Of a stretch of DNA of 64,000 nucleotides, positions 1 to 11,378 are shown piece by piece; the stretch's first letter is position 1, and each line of letters opens with the position of its first letter. This DNA comes from Nissolia schottii (Eukaryota; Streptophyta; Magnoliopsida; Fabales; Fabaceae). The stretch lies in the NCBI GenBank assembly GCA_003254905.1, contig QANU01108967.1:1-64000 (forward strand), written 5' to 3'. The position numbers and the translations under genes were made by a program. Below the pieces are notes generated by a model. That model ran no database searches. It saw only the letters and a list, made by a program, of their open reading frames with translations, and was not told the DNA's origin.

Positions 1-1940
1 CTTGCCCAAAAATAGGACATGATAGTTGATTTTTAAAGGTGTGTTGAAAGTGTCAACCCATTATGTTTTAGGCGGATTGACCAATGGGTTGATGAAAAAT
101 AAAATTAAAAAATCTATTTTTAAATGAATTAATACTTTAACATTGTATTAAAAATAGAAACTTAATTATTAAAAAGATTCACTTCAATATTTTAAAATAA
201 TATTCATATAAACATATGTAATATTTTATAATTCAATAAATTCAAGAAAAAACATTGAAAGTAAAACTAAAAAGTATAAAAAAAATAATGCTTTAATGTA
301 AAGATTAGGTTGATTCAACCATGTATTAGAAAAGCCAATATGATAGGTTGAACCAGTTTTACTATTTTTATTTAGTTTTTATTTTTTGTCTTGATTAAAT
401 CATCAGCATCTGTGTTCTATTATTAGGAACCTAATTAATCCAGTTAGATTTGATTGAGGTCCCTTAAAGGGGGTAAAAGTCTCCCAACAAGGATTTTCAA
501 TGCTTTATTTTCAATATTAAATTTTAATAACCTATATTTAAGCACTTTTATTAAACAAAATATATAATTATATGCAAATATTTGTTACTTTTATATATTT
601 GACATGATCGATAACCACCCGTGTATAGCACATGTAAATACACTATATTATATTAAATAAAATTGACTTTACTTGAATATCGAATCAGCTAATTGATTTT
701 ATTTAAAACTTGAAATTTAAAACTAACTTATAATTAGGATGCACCACTATAATGGGTTTGTTTGGATTGACTTTTTTTTTTAATTTTTTAAAAAGTACTT
801 TTTTATATTAAAAAAAATATTTTATAGTTTTAAATTAAAAGTGTTTGGGTACAATTTAAAGTGATTTTTTTATATGTTTTATTAAAAATATCTTCTATTA
901 AAATAAAGCTTTATTAAAAAAAATACTTTTATTATAAGTCAATTTAAACATTCCCGTAAAGGCTAAACAATCACATTTCTCAAATCAAATGTCTCACTAT
1001 CATTCTATCTATTTTCAGAACTCTCTTCACTTCTCATCATCTCTCAATTCTCTTCAAAATTTATCTTTCAAGCGACATTTTTCTTCCAATCAAAGATATC
1101 TATATATCTAACTTTTTCTATTTCATACTCATTCTTCGTTTATAACTGGATAATCGATGAATGTGTGTGTATATATATACACATATAACAATAGATAGTC
1201 GATGACATAATCAACTCTTACGTCCACAAACAATTTTTTTCTATTGAAAATGCCTTTTCTTCCTACTTTTTAGAGTTTTCAATTTGTGGTTTTGAAAATT
1301 TGAGATTCTATGTGGTGTGGCGTGTTAAGTTTTAGGTTTTCTTTACAAGAATCATTCCAAAAGAAAAAAATGTCACCTTTAGTGAAAAATATGAGAAAAT
1401 GGATTGGACTAAGCTAGTTGATTCTCTCTTTTCCATCCATTTCTTCAAAAAAATATATATATTTTATTTTCTTTATTTTTTTGTTTACTTTCTTTATTCT
1501 TGTTCTTAAGTTATATACCAAGCATAGCATGAAGGTGGTATCTTCCAAGACTTTCATACTGATTTCTAGATTTTAATCTTTGATTTGAATGCATATTTGA
1601 GTCAAGATGAAAGATGTAATAATAGATACATATTTTAATTTTTTTTACTTTATTATTATAATCTTCGATTTGTTTAAAGAAAAGCTTAAAAAAATATAAA
1701 TTAAGTTTTATTAATATGTATATCAAATGAAAATAAATCATTTATACGATTATAGAAAATATATAATTTATATTAAATTTGAATTAATTTTAAACTTATA
1801 AATAAAATTAGATTTTTTTATTCAATTATAATAAACTATAATCTCATCATTTTTAATTTTTAGCAAGGAAGGATATGTTGTTTTTTCATGTCATTCATAT
1901 TGTCCACTCCTATTTTTACCTTGCTATTTATTATTTAAAA
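1..1940. other. AT-rich intergenic DNA, no gene seen
   Basis: Very AT-rich sequence with stops in all frames and no recognisable coding homology. It holds short runs of TA and poly-A/T and one MITE-like inverted repeat, listed separately. I see nothing else in it. Confidence 0.6.
754..955. repeat. Possible small MITE with imperfect terminal inverted repeats
   Basis: The left side reads GGGTTTGTTTGGATTGACTT. The reverse complement of the right side reads GGGAATGTTTAAATTGACTT, giving an imperfect inverted repeat around an A/T-only interior of about 160 bases. This arrangement is common for short non-autonomous DNA transposons in dicots. No clear target duplication is visible, so it is a candidate only. 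Confidence 0.3.
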
Positions 1941-1949
1941 TTTTAATTT

Positions 1950-2470
1950 ATAATTGTTTCAATTTATAAATTATTAAAATTTTCTAATTTAATTTCTAAA
2001 TATTTTATGTTATTTCACTTAAAATTAATTCATGCAATTATGATAATCAGTAACAAGAGAGATCATAGGGATCATTAATCCCCATTATAAAGTACTATAT
2101 TTGATTTAATCATGATGTTAACTAATCTTGATATGATTCATTCTTAATTTTATTTAATTTTAATTTGTCATACATGTTATATTATGTTATAATATTCTAT
2201 CTTATAATAAATAATTTCAATTTATAGATTATTTGATTTATCTGATTTAATTTTTAAATATTTTAAGCCACTAAGATTGATCTGGTGAGGTATTTGAGTA
2301 ATATGCATAAGTTCAAATATCATTGAATGTAATTTCTGAAGTATCAATTTTTTTAAATATTTGATTTAATTTTGCGTAAATTTAACTCATGTAATTATGA
2401 TAATCAATCACAAGGGGAAACATAGGGATCATTAATATGCATAACAGGATAGTATATTTGATAAATTATT
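1950..2470. repeat. Diverged direct duplication, second copy interrupted by a retroposon
   Basis: Sequence around 1950-2110 is repeated, with divergence, at about 2195-2263 plus 2350-2470. Shared blocks include an AATTATGATAATCA stretch (about 2035 and 2393) followed by a CATAGGGATCATTAAT block (about 2064 and 2422). The second copy is split by an 86-base insertion (2264-2349). The first copy therefore serves as an uninterrupted paralogous empty site. Confidence 0.6.
2264..2349 (+). mobile_element. Minimal tRNA-like SINE/retroposon with 13-bp target duplication
   Basis: An 86-base insert is flanked by the perfect 13-base repeat TTTTTAAATATTT at 2251-2263 and 2350-2362. Inside it, GATCTGGTGAGGTA (2279-2292) resembles a Pol III A box and AAGTTCAAATATC (about 2309-2321) resembles a B box, at roughly tRNA spacing. 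A paralogous copy of the flanking sequence lacks the insert. Long target duplications and Pol III boxes are hallmarks of SINEs mobilised by LINE enzymes. The element is far shorter than typical plant SINEs, so it may be 3'-truncated or a bare tRNA-derived retroposon. Confidence 0.55.
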
Positions 2471-3029
2471 TTTAGGGCTAATTACAATCATCTTCTTTGA
2501 GGTTCATTGAAAGTACATTTCCCTCCCTCATAGATTTTAAAATTTCATTAACCTCCCTTAATTGTTTGGAACTCATTACACTTACACCCCTTGTCTTTAA
2601 TGGCACATGAGCTGTTTTCCTTCCTGATGATAGATATATTTTTGATTTGGATATATTATATGTTTGTCAGTAAGAGTTGAACACGACTCCTTTTAAGTTA
2701 CCCATGGCACTAGACCAAAGGATGCCACCTGAACTACTAGCTCTTGGCTAATGACACATGAGTTACACATGACTAAATCATGTGAAATGACTTTTATGCC
2801 CTTAATTTTACTTTTAATTTATAATGAGTGTCGCTCTTCTCATTCAACCACCAACCCGTAATATTCTGTATTCTTCATCCTCCATCCACAAATTCCCTAA
2901 TATTATCAATTCTTCATTCTTTATCCACGCTTTCTTCCGTTGCCTCCATCTACACTCAACATTGCAATCAATCTCTACCTGCACTCAAAATTTATAATAT
3001 AATAAATGTTCACAATGAGATAGGTTAGA
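2471..3029. other. Intergenic, no gene seen
   Basis: This stretch contains several short chance open frames, including a 66-codon one at 2828-3028, with no recognisable domains. I see no feature I can support. Confidence 0.5.
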
Positions 3030-4196
3030 ATGATAATATCTAATAGGGTGGCAGAATCTCAACGCGTATCCAACAATAGGGCTCAAACTTCGGTTATAGG
3101 TTGGTGAAGACGGAACCAGCGTCTGGGGGGTACTTGCAAAGGCACTGCGATGCCCAAGTCAGAAGGATTTCTAGGTGAAATGATTATTGTGAATGAGAAT
3201 TACCTTTGTTTTGTGGGTGGCATATCCTTTTATAATTGAGCGAGACGTGAGTTGCACGTTAGGGTTTGTTACTAGTGGAGGCAACAGACTCCGAATATTG
3301 CGCTATACGAGCTAGACGGATCTTGGGATTCCCAAGTTAGTCATTATGGAACGTTCCTTTGTTATTGTCACGTGCTTAAAATGCTTCCTCATGCCCAAGT
3401 TTGTTCAGCAGTCCTTGGGGTCTTAATGGGCTGGACTCCGTGTCATAATGGCCAATCTTTAGATTCCGGCCAATGGGCTGTATGGGTTTATTTTGTAATA
3501 GTTTCTCCCAACTCGGGTTTGTGTAGGTCACGAGATAGGCTTGGGGTTTTGCGTTGTTTGTGTACTGACTTTAAGGTGGTGCAGCCCAACTGGTCATTTT
3601 ATCTTCCGGTGCCAATTTAGTATTGTTTCGCGATTCGATGCCAATAATGGCTAGGCACTACAATATGACATTTGGGCAACTAGATTCTCCTTGTTTGGAT
3701 GAAAATGTCCCTATAATGCAGTTGTGGTTTTACGCATATGCCCCATGGGAATGAGTTTTAAATATTGACCCTTCTCTCCCTTTCCTTTTCTTTTTCTTCA
3801 TTTTGTTTCCTTTTCTTTTGTGATTTTTTTTCCCTCTTTCTCCTTCTACTCCTATCTTCACCGATCAAGGTGCGGCGTGGGGCATTTTAATCTTGCAGTC
3901 AACATTTCTTTATCTTTTTATCATCAGTGAGTTCTTCTTTTTCTCTTTTTCTCTTTGGTTCCTTAACTTACCTACTGAACCCTAGGTTAGTCAATTTGCA
4001 TTTCTTAAGGGATTTCATTTTTCTTCTAGTGTTGGATTATGGGTAGGTAGGGCTTTTGTGTTTTCTTATTTGTGGGTAGGCTTTAGTAACTCTTTGTATT
4101 TCTTGTTTTTAGATCCTGGGTTTTTGGGTAGATCTAGGATCGTCATCTCTAATTTTGGTGCATGATTCCCTTGTAAGTATGGTGAATCGTAAGATC

Positions 4197-4274
4197 GAGG
4201 GCACTTTGATTCGTCCTTGTAACACTACGGATGCTGAGGGCACTTTGATTTTTCCTTGTAACACTACGGATGCC
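4197..4274 (+). repeat. 39-bp in-frame tandem duplication
   Basis: Two head-to-tail 39-base units, 4197-4235 and 4236-4274, differ at three positions. The unit is a multiple of three and keeps the frame of the degenerate element's coding trace, so it duplicates 13 codons. Confidence 0.75.
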
Positions 4275-4383
4275 CAACCCTATGCTTGGGATGCTGACGA
4301 GGTGTTGTTCCTCCCCCTTCGAGATGAGTAAGGAGGAGGTGGCTGAATACAACGTTGAGAAGGAGTTGAGCCATGAGTACGAT

Positions 4384-4946
4384 TATTAAACTTTCGAGTT
4401 AACTCATAAATTCTTACGTGTTTAAGATTCTACTTCACAAAACGAATTAACACTCATGTAAAATCTCTTTTGGTAAACTCTTAGTAGTTTAAGTAAACTT
4501 TTGATTTTACTAGCTAGTTTGCCAGTTAAAATCTACCTACCAGTTTACGAGTTTACCTCAAAATGCACAAATTTAGCAACTTGGAAAGATACCTAGTTAA
4601 CTTTGTTTATGATAGACAATATCTATTGAGTTTATTAGACTAATTTTATATATTTATCATAATTGAGCTATGTTTTATATAACTATAAAGTAATACATGT
4701 CCAAAATAAAGTATGACGTAACAACTAAGTGTCATGCATTAAGGTATATTTTATGATATTTCTTTCATTTATTTTATTTTAAAGTAAACATTATTCAATG
4801 TGATTTATAAATACAACATTTAATAATGTTTAGTTCCAAATTATATTGCTTATAACATATATTTTTTACGTATGTAAACTCTTACGAGTTTATTATTTGA
4901 GTTTGTTGAGGCTTCATGAGTTTACTTAAACTCTCAATTTTGAAAA
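4384..4946 (-). repeat. MITE family 'GAGTTTA', copy A
   Basis: About 560 bases rich in GAGTTTAC/GTAAACTC words near both ends, with an AT-rich core. It is homologous, in inverse orientation, to copies at about 37043-37580 and 38025-38637. The shared core includes a stretch about AAGCAATATAATTAGGAAC in those copies and its reverse complement near 4828-4858. It interrupts a degenerate retroelement here. I see no clear target duplication for this copy. Confidence 0.6.
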
Positions 4947-5345
4947 CCTTGGTCGTGAAGGTGTCTAAGATAGGAAATTTAAGGTGCTTCGTGCTAAGAA
5001 AGATGAGAGAGTGTGCTTTGGTAGGAAGAGTATAGAAGATGGCCATTTCTTCTTCGTGCACGAGGCTATGTTCTCAAATTTGGGCATGAGATTACCATTT
5101 TCCAAGTTTGAGGTGGCCGTGTTGAATCATGTTTGCATAGCCCCCATTCAAATCCACCTAAATAGTTGGGCTATGATGCGTGGGTTTGAGGAGATTTGTC
5201 ATTACTATGGGCTGCAAGTCTCCGTGAGGGTGTGGTTTGAGATGTTCACCCTAGTTTGGGGGTTCGAGTGGGAAGCATAGTGTGCTTTCATTTTGAGATA
5301 GATCCAATAAGAGTATTTTTTTTTTCTCTCCTTCGAGGAGTTCTA

Positions 5346-5696
5346 TCATGGATTCAAGACTAAGAAGTCCCAACCAACATTATAGTTCCTTTCTTCTTCG
5401 CATGCATGCGTTATTTGATTCTCATAATCAATTAGCATGTTGAGCAACACATGCAATTCACAATCCATTTTGTTCACATTGAACTTAACAATGAACCGTG
5501 AAAAAGTTTCAGGAAGAGACTGCAATATCACATCTTGAGATAACTCCTTTCCAAGAGTGCATCCCAATTTTTCAAGTTGTTCGATCAAATCGATCATCTT
5601 AAGAACATGTGGTGCAACTTGAGAGCCAACAGCCAATATAGATCTGAACAAAGCCTTAGACAGCTGAAATCTGATCAATGGTGTCAATAAGTCCCT
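5346..5696 (-). pseudogene. Ty1/copia gag fragment
   Basis: About 115 codons read on the minus strand with the phrases MIDLIEQLEKLGCTLGKELS and VILQSLPETFSRFIVKFN. This is the usual pattern of the copia gag (UBN2-like) capsid region: an alpha-helical stretch with a conserved L.SLP core. There is no zinc knuckle, protease or polymerase next to it, so it is a detached fragment. The upstream border is blurred by another sequence around 5700. Confidence 0.65.
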
Positions 5697-5699
5697 CAT

Positions 5700-6060
5700 G
5701 CATAAGAACTATTCTTATGTTTCGATACCAATCATCAAAATTGGTTCCATTCAGTTTGGTTCACTTAAGAATGGAGCGCAGTGACAAATTAAGCAAACAT
5801 TTTTTCAGAGATGTAAGAATAGGAAAATACAATTATGTAAGAACACAAATTTCATACATAATAATTTTCATTAACAAATTACTATCCTGATAGTAAGAAT
5901 AACATCTATTTTCCTAGTGGGATATGACAAATAATGAATGAGCCTTTTGGTAGTCAAGTTGTTTCTCATACCTATTTCAAATAAACATTTTAATCGTACC
6001 AAATACAATTTTAATACTACATAGTTACCTGGTTGTTAAGTCATTCTTATGTATACATGA
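5700..6060. other. AT-rich intergenic DNA
   Basis: I see no coding or structural feature in this stretch. Confidence 0.4.
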
Positions 6061-6061
6061 A

Positions 6062-6065
<4 letters not shown>

Positions 6066-6103
<38 letters not shown>
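6066..6103. repeat. (TA)n microsatellite at a contig end
   Basis: An uninterrupted TA dinucleotide run of about 38 bases that stops at a single undetermined base. Such runs commonly break assemblies, so the true length is unknown. Confidence 0.9.
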
Positions 6104-6104
6104 N
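6104..6104. other. Assembly gap (single N)
   Basis: A single N separates a TA repeat from three near-copies of the 10-mer ACACTCTGAC (6105-6133). The gap size is not informative. Confidence 0.9.
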
Positions 6105-6133
6105 ACACTCTGACACTCCGACACTCTGACACT
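6105..6133. repeat. Three tandem 10-mers
   Basis: ACACTCTGAC, ACACTCCGAC and ACACTCTGAC follow one another directly after the gap. Their origin is unknown. Confidence 0.7.
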
Positions 6134-6139
6134 GTTAGT

Positions 6140-6960
6140 AGTAGAGTTAGTGAGTTACGTTGTGTTGGTTACATTGCTTAGGGAATATAAATATGGAGAG
6201 GAGGGGATTAGTTGGAGTGTCCTATCATTTGTGAGATTAGTCTTTGGAGAAATTTGGATCTCTCAAAATTTTCCTCTACCCTTATAGTTAATTACTGTGC
6301 TTTATAGCGTCCTTGGTACATTGCCATTGATCCCAATTGAATGCTAGTCATTTCTTCTTCAGTATCGCCCTCTGATTTCCATTTCTAACACTTTCCAACC
6401 AAATAGGTTTAGCACACGCGATGGCTATATGATTTATTCTGTTATTATTTGAGGATTTAGCATTTTATTATATGACGAGAATCAAATCTATGCATGGGGA
6501 CATACAAACGTAGGTCTGCAGGCATGTTCTGGAAGGACTAGGATGTTGGATGGCATTTCTAATACCCATAGGACCATAGTGACAAGGTTCAGTTCACGGA
6601 AGTCAAGTTTAGAGCCATAAAAAACTTGATGGACTAAATGGAGTGGATTTGGAGATATACATTTCATTTTGAATCAAGCTAGAGCCATTAAAAATTTAGA
6701 TACACACACAACTTTGTGAATAAGTATACTATTTAAATTATAGTGAAAGTTGGGTCAAAATTATTTATGCTTCTAATGATGCAACAATTACATCACAAAT
6801 AACTAAATCTATGTGCTCTCTACTCACCGGGATAACACACGGGAAGATACCTGAAACTGTAAATAGCGTGCATTGGCAAACCGGATTTCTCCTTTACTTC
6901 CCCAATTCCTAAATCTACGTCCCCAATTGTATTTTCTCTAAAATCTGCTTTTTAGTTTTT
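6140..6960. other. Intergenic, no gene seen
   Basis: The run from about 6180 to 6400 contains a TATA-like ATATAAATATGG and text reminiscent of a retrotransposon LTR, but I cannot find a partner copy in the window. Confidence 0.35.
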
Positions 6961-7112
6961 CCCAACATCCCTCACTAGAACAACCCCACTTGCACTGTTG
7001 AACTGCCGCTATGTAACTGTTGACGGTGGATTTGCCGGTGGTTAAAGAATCGCCGCAAATTGCTTTGAGCAGTGGTTTAGAACCGCCACGATTTGCCAGT
7101 TTTCTTGTAGTG
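6960..7112. mobile_element. CACTA transposon end fragment
   Basis: The right edge reads ...TTTTCTTGTAGTG. Its reverse complement starts CACTACAAGAAAA, a terminus typical of legume CACTA (En/Spm) elements. Just inside are subterminal words such as GCCGCAAATTGC and GAACCGCCACG. No matching left terminus with a 3-bp target duplication is visible, and the candidate CACTAGAAC near 6973 does not match well. This is probably a truncated or solo end. Confidence 0.5.
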
Positions 7113-7395
7113 ATATCCACACCGAGACTTCCTCTTGCGTTTCAACACTTTGATATTGTATGGAAAAACCTTCCAAAAAATTTTCAGGATAAATTTTTGC
7201 AACTATAAGAGAATGCACTCAAAGAAAATAAGAATTGTTTTTCATTCCAAGAATATATATTGCACAGTGATGCATTATGGCTTTTATAAGCCAAAACATA
7301 ACACCCACATATGCACTTATTCCTATTTCTTAGGAACTACTAGCCCACGTCCCTTTTCAAAAGTAACACCATATTAACGTTGCCTTTTAAATGGC

Positions 7396-7446
7396 TTGGA
7401 CTTAGTCTCCAAGTTTAGCAGCAACAACTTTGCTGACTAAGTCCAA
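7396..7446. repeat. 12-bp perfect inverted repeat (hairpin)
   Basis: TTGGACTTAGTC at 7396-7407 is perfectly complementary to GACTAAGTCCAA at 7435-7446, with a 27-base loop. It could be part of a small inverted-repeat element. Its function is unknown. Confidence 0.7.
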
Positions 7447-7559
7447 ATGAATTCCCCGATAACTCTCCAATAAGAGTTATATTTGGTTGTTTTCTTTAGC
7501 AATTTGTTAGGAATTTATATAGTGAAATGTGATTATGCCTCTAATTTGGGTTGCAAAAG

Positions 7560-8720
7560 TGCTAAGTTGTATTAGACTGCTTTGAGTTGGGTTTTGAGTG
7601 TTTCAAGACCAATAATTGGGCAAAGGAGCACTATTTGGAGCACGAGTTTCACCATTGAAAAGTAGAAGAATTAACTCACCCAAGTTGGAGGGTCAACTCG
7701 CGCGAGTTGATGGCAGAACTAAGATTTTGGCTGTTAATTTTTCAGAGCCACACGAGGTATAAAAAGGAATTTTTCCCAATTTCAATGGAGCTCGACCACT
7801 CATTCACGCACGAGCGAAGGCACGAACCCTAGGAGAAGACAGAGAGCAAGATCGAAGATGAAGGTTCCAAAGCAAGAGCAGAGGAATCCGAATTTTTGGG
7901 AATCTCACCCGTAATTTTTGTATGTATTCCTTTTTCTTCTCATACCACATGTTTATGTTTGTAATTTGTTGGAACATGAACTGATTCCCTTAATTTTTTA
8001 CTCTGATGTAAACTATTGCATTATGATAATTTGATTGAGTTTATTCAGTTATAAGTTGTTCGTTGTGTTTTTTTATGCTGCACTTATAGCTTTTGATAGC
8101 TTGATCATCACCGATTAAATGATTTTTTTTTCTTGTATGCAACTCGAGAAAGGGAGTATAAGAGTACTACACCTGCTAAAATAACCATAGGTTGAATGAA
8201 AATCTGAGAGGAACAAAGGCGACTAATGCAGTTCTTAGTTGAGATCTCCTAAATCAAATTAGGATTCAAGTGAGTAGTTTGCACTAAGAGATTAGGCTTC
8301 CAGCTCATGAGAATATAATTACTTGTTCTTGAGAAAGACTGGTAATTAAGAAATGAGTTCTTACTAACAATTGATTAAATCATAGCTGAATAATTGAGAT
8401 TGAATTATCAGAGTCGTAATAGGATAGGTCAAATGCGCCCTAAATGTTCTTCCCATTGATTTAAATATAACCATTCTTATCTTGTTTTGTTTGAGTTTCA
8501 TTTCTTTGTTCATTCAATCCCCTTGGATAGGGTATTTAATTAGCTATTATAACTAAAGAGCTCAAACTCATTACCGAGAGTTGATGGATTCCGTTTTTGA
8601 CCTATCATTAATTCTACAATTATTTGATCATACCCAATATCCATTCAACTAGCACCCTAAGGCAATGGGTGTCCAGAATCAAAGTATAATAAATAACTTG
8701 TCAATTACTACGTTTCAGGT
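7560..8720 (+). repeat. LTR/leader-like retroelement remnant
   Basis: A TATA-like GTATAAAAAGG at about 7758-7768 is followed by a run with CGAAGGCACGAACCCTAGG. Then comes a long non-coding stretch (about 7910-8680) that resembles the leaders of large gypsy elements of dicots. No coding domain and no second LTR are seen. The call rests on general appearance, so confidence is low. Confidence 0.3.
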
Positions 8721-11200
8721 CAAAGGAAATTCTAATATTATGTTTCCCATGAGAATACCCTATTGACAAAATTAACGGTAATTATAACCATTATGGATTC
8801 TCAATTAAGTCAGACCAATGACCATATCTCCATATGCATCATCTATATATGTAACTTAATAAATGAGATTTATTAATATTCATCTAATTAAGACAGTCAA
8901 ACATATATTAATCTATCCGGATCATTAATATCCTTCTTAATGATCCAATGACCAAGAACAATTTTAGATGAAATAACAAAAGACTTATCTCTCATTATTA
9001 TGATCTCCATCATAATGATAAGTCTATATATTTAATCAAGGACAATAAACAAATAATAAATATGAAAATAAAGCAAAGTAGTAGATACATGATAGATTGG
9101 ATCTTGGGCATACATATATCCCCAACAAATGATGCGATACACTGCATTCTTAACAATTGGCACATACACCAATGGGTAATACTATACCAATAGAATAATG
9201 GAACCAAACTATTTTACCAGGTTTTTGGTCAATGGGACGACCAAAATCGGAGTTTCACTTCTCGATTTCGATTCGGGGAACGGAAACAATTCCTCTTATG
9301 AATTCTTAGAATTTCTCAATAGTTGATAAAATAGAGAATTAACATAAACAACTTTGATACTATTAAAATGTACAAATACAAGTACAAAGGATGAAAATCA
9401 CATAAACGTAAAGTAAAAGCAAATTGCATAAGTAAACAAAGAACTAAAAGAGATTTGATGAGGAAAGAAATAGAAGAGGAAGAGAATTAACATGGTGTCG
9501 CGGTGATGTGAGAAAGGTACTCCTCAAACAATTCCAATCCAATTTATTCTATTGCTAATGGTCCTATTTATAGAAAATCTTAATAGTCTTTTTGCCTTGA
9601 GTAGTTACTTGCTTGCACATAACTTCTCGTAACTTCCGTAACTTCTTGAACTTGAATTAACTTCTTTGTAACTCCTACTTTAATTTGAATTTCATTATGT
9701 TTCACGTATGCTTGCCTGAGAGTCATGCCTTCAATTTGAATTTGCCTTAATGTGGTTTGATTCCACGTTGCCTTCACTTGTGATCATGTTAAAAACTTGA
9801 CTAAGTGGACACTTTGGTTCCATCACACATGCTTCAACCCACTTTCATTTCCTTTGCTCTCACATGTTGTCACCAAGTATTGGTTTTGGTCGACACATAT
9901 TACAATTGATTTTGATCATTTAGTGTTGACCCATTTGTCTTTAATTTTGTCTTCAATTTATTTGTACAAGACTTAGCTTCTCTCTCTGAAAGACTTGGCT
10001 TTTTATTTTGTAACCCATATAATTATCAACTTGATACGAGACTTGCTTCTATTGGCATTGATTCTTTGTCTTAGTCGACCCAAATCGTGCTTGTTTTAGT
10101 CAATCATATATTTGTGCATTCTTCTATTTTTGTGGTCACCCAATTAATTTTGCCTCAATGTGTATTGGCACTATGAGTCACATTTTGGCATGGAATTTTC
10201 TTTGAGTCACCTATTATAATTCGTTAAAGGTCGCCTCATGGACATCATTAGGTCACCTATCACAAATTTAGATTTGGAATCCTTTTCTTAACAAATTTTT
10301 GGTATAACACAAACGGTTTTTACAAATATTGTGATGATTTTTTATGAAATGAAATGACAGGATTCACATGTTGATCCCATAGTTGTTAATAAAGCTACAT
10401 CATTTTGAATAACGCATTAAAAATAGTCGTAAAGTTGTCTCAAATTTTTCCTTTCTAGTAAATCTTATTTAACCATCTCTATATATCTATTTATCGTGAG
10501 GATATACCTTTTTTTGTTTTTACTTAGATATAACACTTTTTTTTTAATAAAAAAGATGTACAGCAAGAGGACCTAATCTGATATTGTACCTAGATGCACC
10601 TTTTTATTATGAGTGCGCACCTAATCTTCTTTGAATCCGTTTATTTATCACGGTATGCATTTCCGCTCTCTCTCTAGGTAACAAGGAAATGAATGAGTGA
10701 AAATGAATTGGTGATTCATTGATTCACTAACTGTAGCTTATATACAACTTGCTTCTAACTGACTAAAAACTAACTAAATGAAACTTAAATTACACTAACA
10801 TTGTGATTAAATGATAATCAATTTATGGAGTTACCATGAAAAAAAAGGAAGAAGAAATTGTGTAATGACGTCCAAACCTAATCTTCTGCAAATCTTAATA
10901 AAAGATTGAGTAATAATATTTAAATATACACAATGTCTTGACACCTAATACTCACATTCATAAAAGCATGAGATCCACCACAAAAAGAAACAAAGTGGAC
11001 ATAATAAACCTCATACTTCTTTTTGAGTGTTGAGTGTTAAGACAGTGCATGTTTAAAAAACATCAATCTTCTTCATGTATTGGTTGTGAGTACAGTCGTT
11101 AGATATCGGTTGACAGAACATTCTAGAGCTGTGTTTTCAGAATAATAATGCACCGATATTTAGATAAGCTGAAACTTAGAACTTCTCACATCAGTCCCAA
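8721..11200. other. Intergenic, no gene seen
   Basis: AT-rich sequence with only short chance frames. The part around 9400-9800 has an LTR-like look (a TATTTATAGAAAATC stretch near 9565), but no partner copy or coding trace was found. Confidence 0.4.
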
Positions 11201-11378
11201 AATATAAGTATGCATCATTCATATTTAAATAGCTTGATCCTATCAGTATCACCAAAGATTTCTAAATATCATCTAGTCTGCATGCTAACCGCATCTGCAC
11301 ATCAAAGTACTCTTTTTTTTTTTTTTTTGTACAAATTAGCTCATCAAATACTAATACCACGAGGTCAATTTCAAAGCA

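Larger units (their letters stand above)
3030..5280 (+). mobile_element. Degenerate LTR-type retroelement with a Transposase_28-like gag region
   Basis: The 3060-3660 part resembles the repetitive leader of legume gypsy-type elements (from memory). The coding trace is at about 4140-4340 and 4960-5280. The downstream piece has the phrases FFFVHEAMFSNLGMRLPF and HLNSWAMMRGFEEICHYYG, which match the pattern of the plant 'putative gypsy type transposon' family (PF04195). The upstream frame contains a 39-base (13-codon) in-frame tandem duplication. A MITE at about 4384-4946 lies between the two coding pieces, so the element is broken. No intact LTR pair was found. Family assignment is fair; boundaries are approximate. 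Confidence 0.5.
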
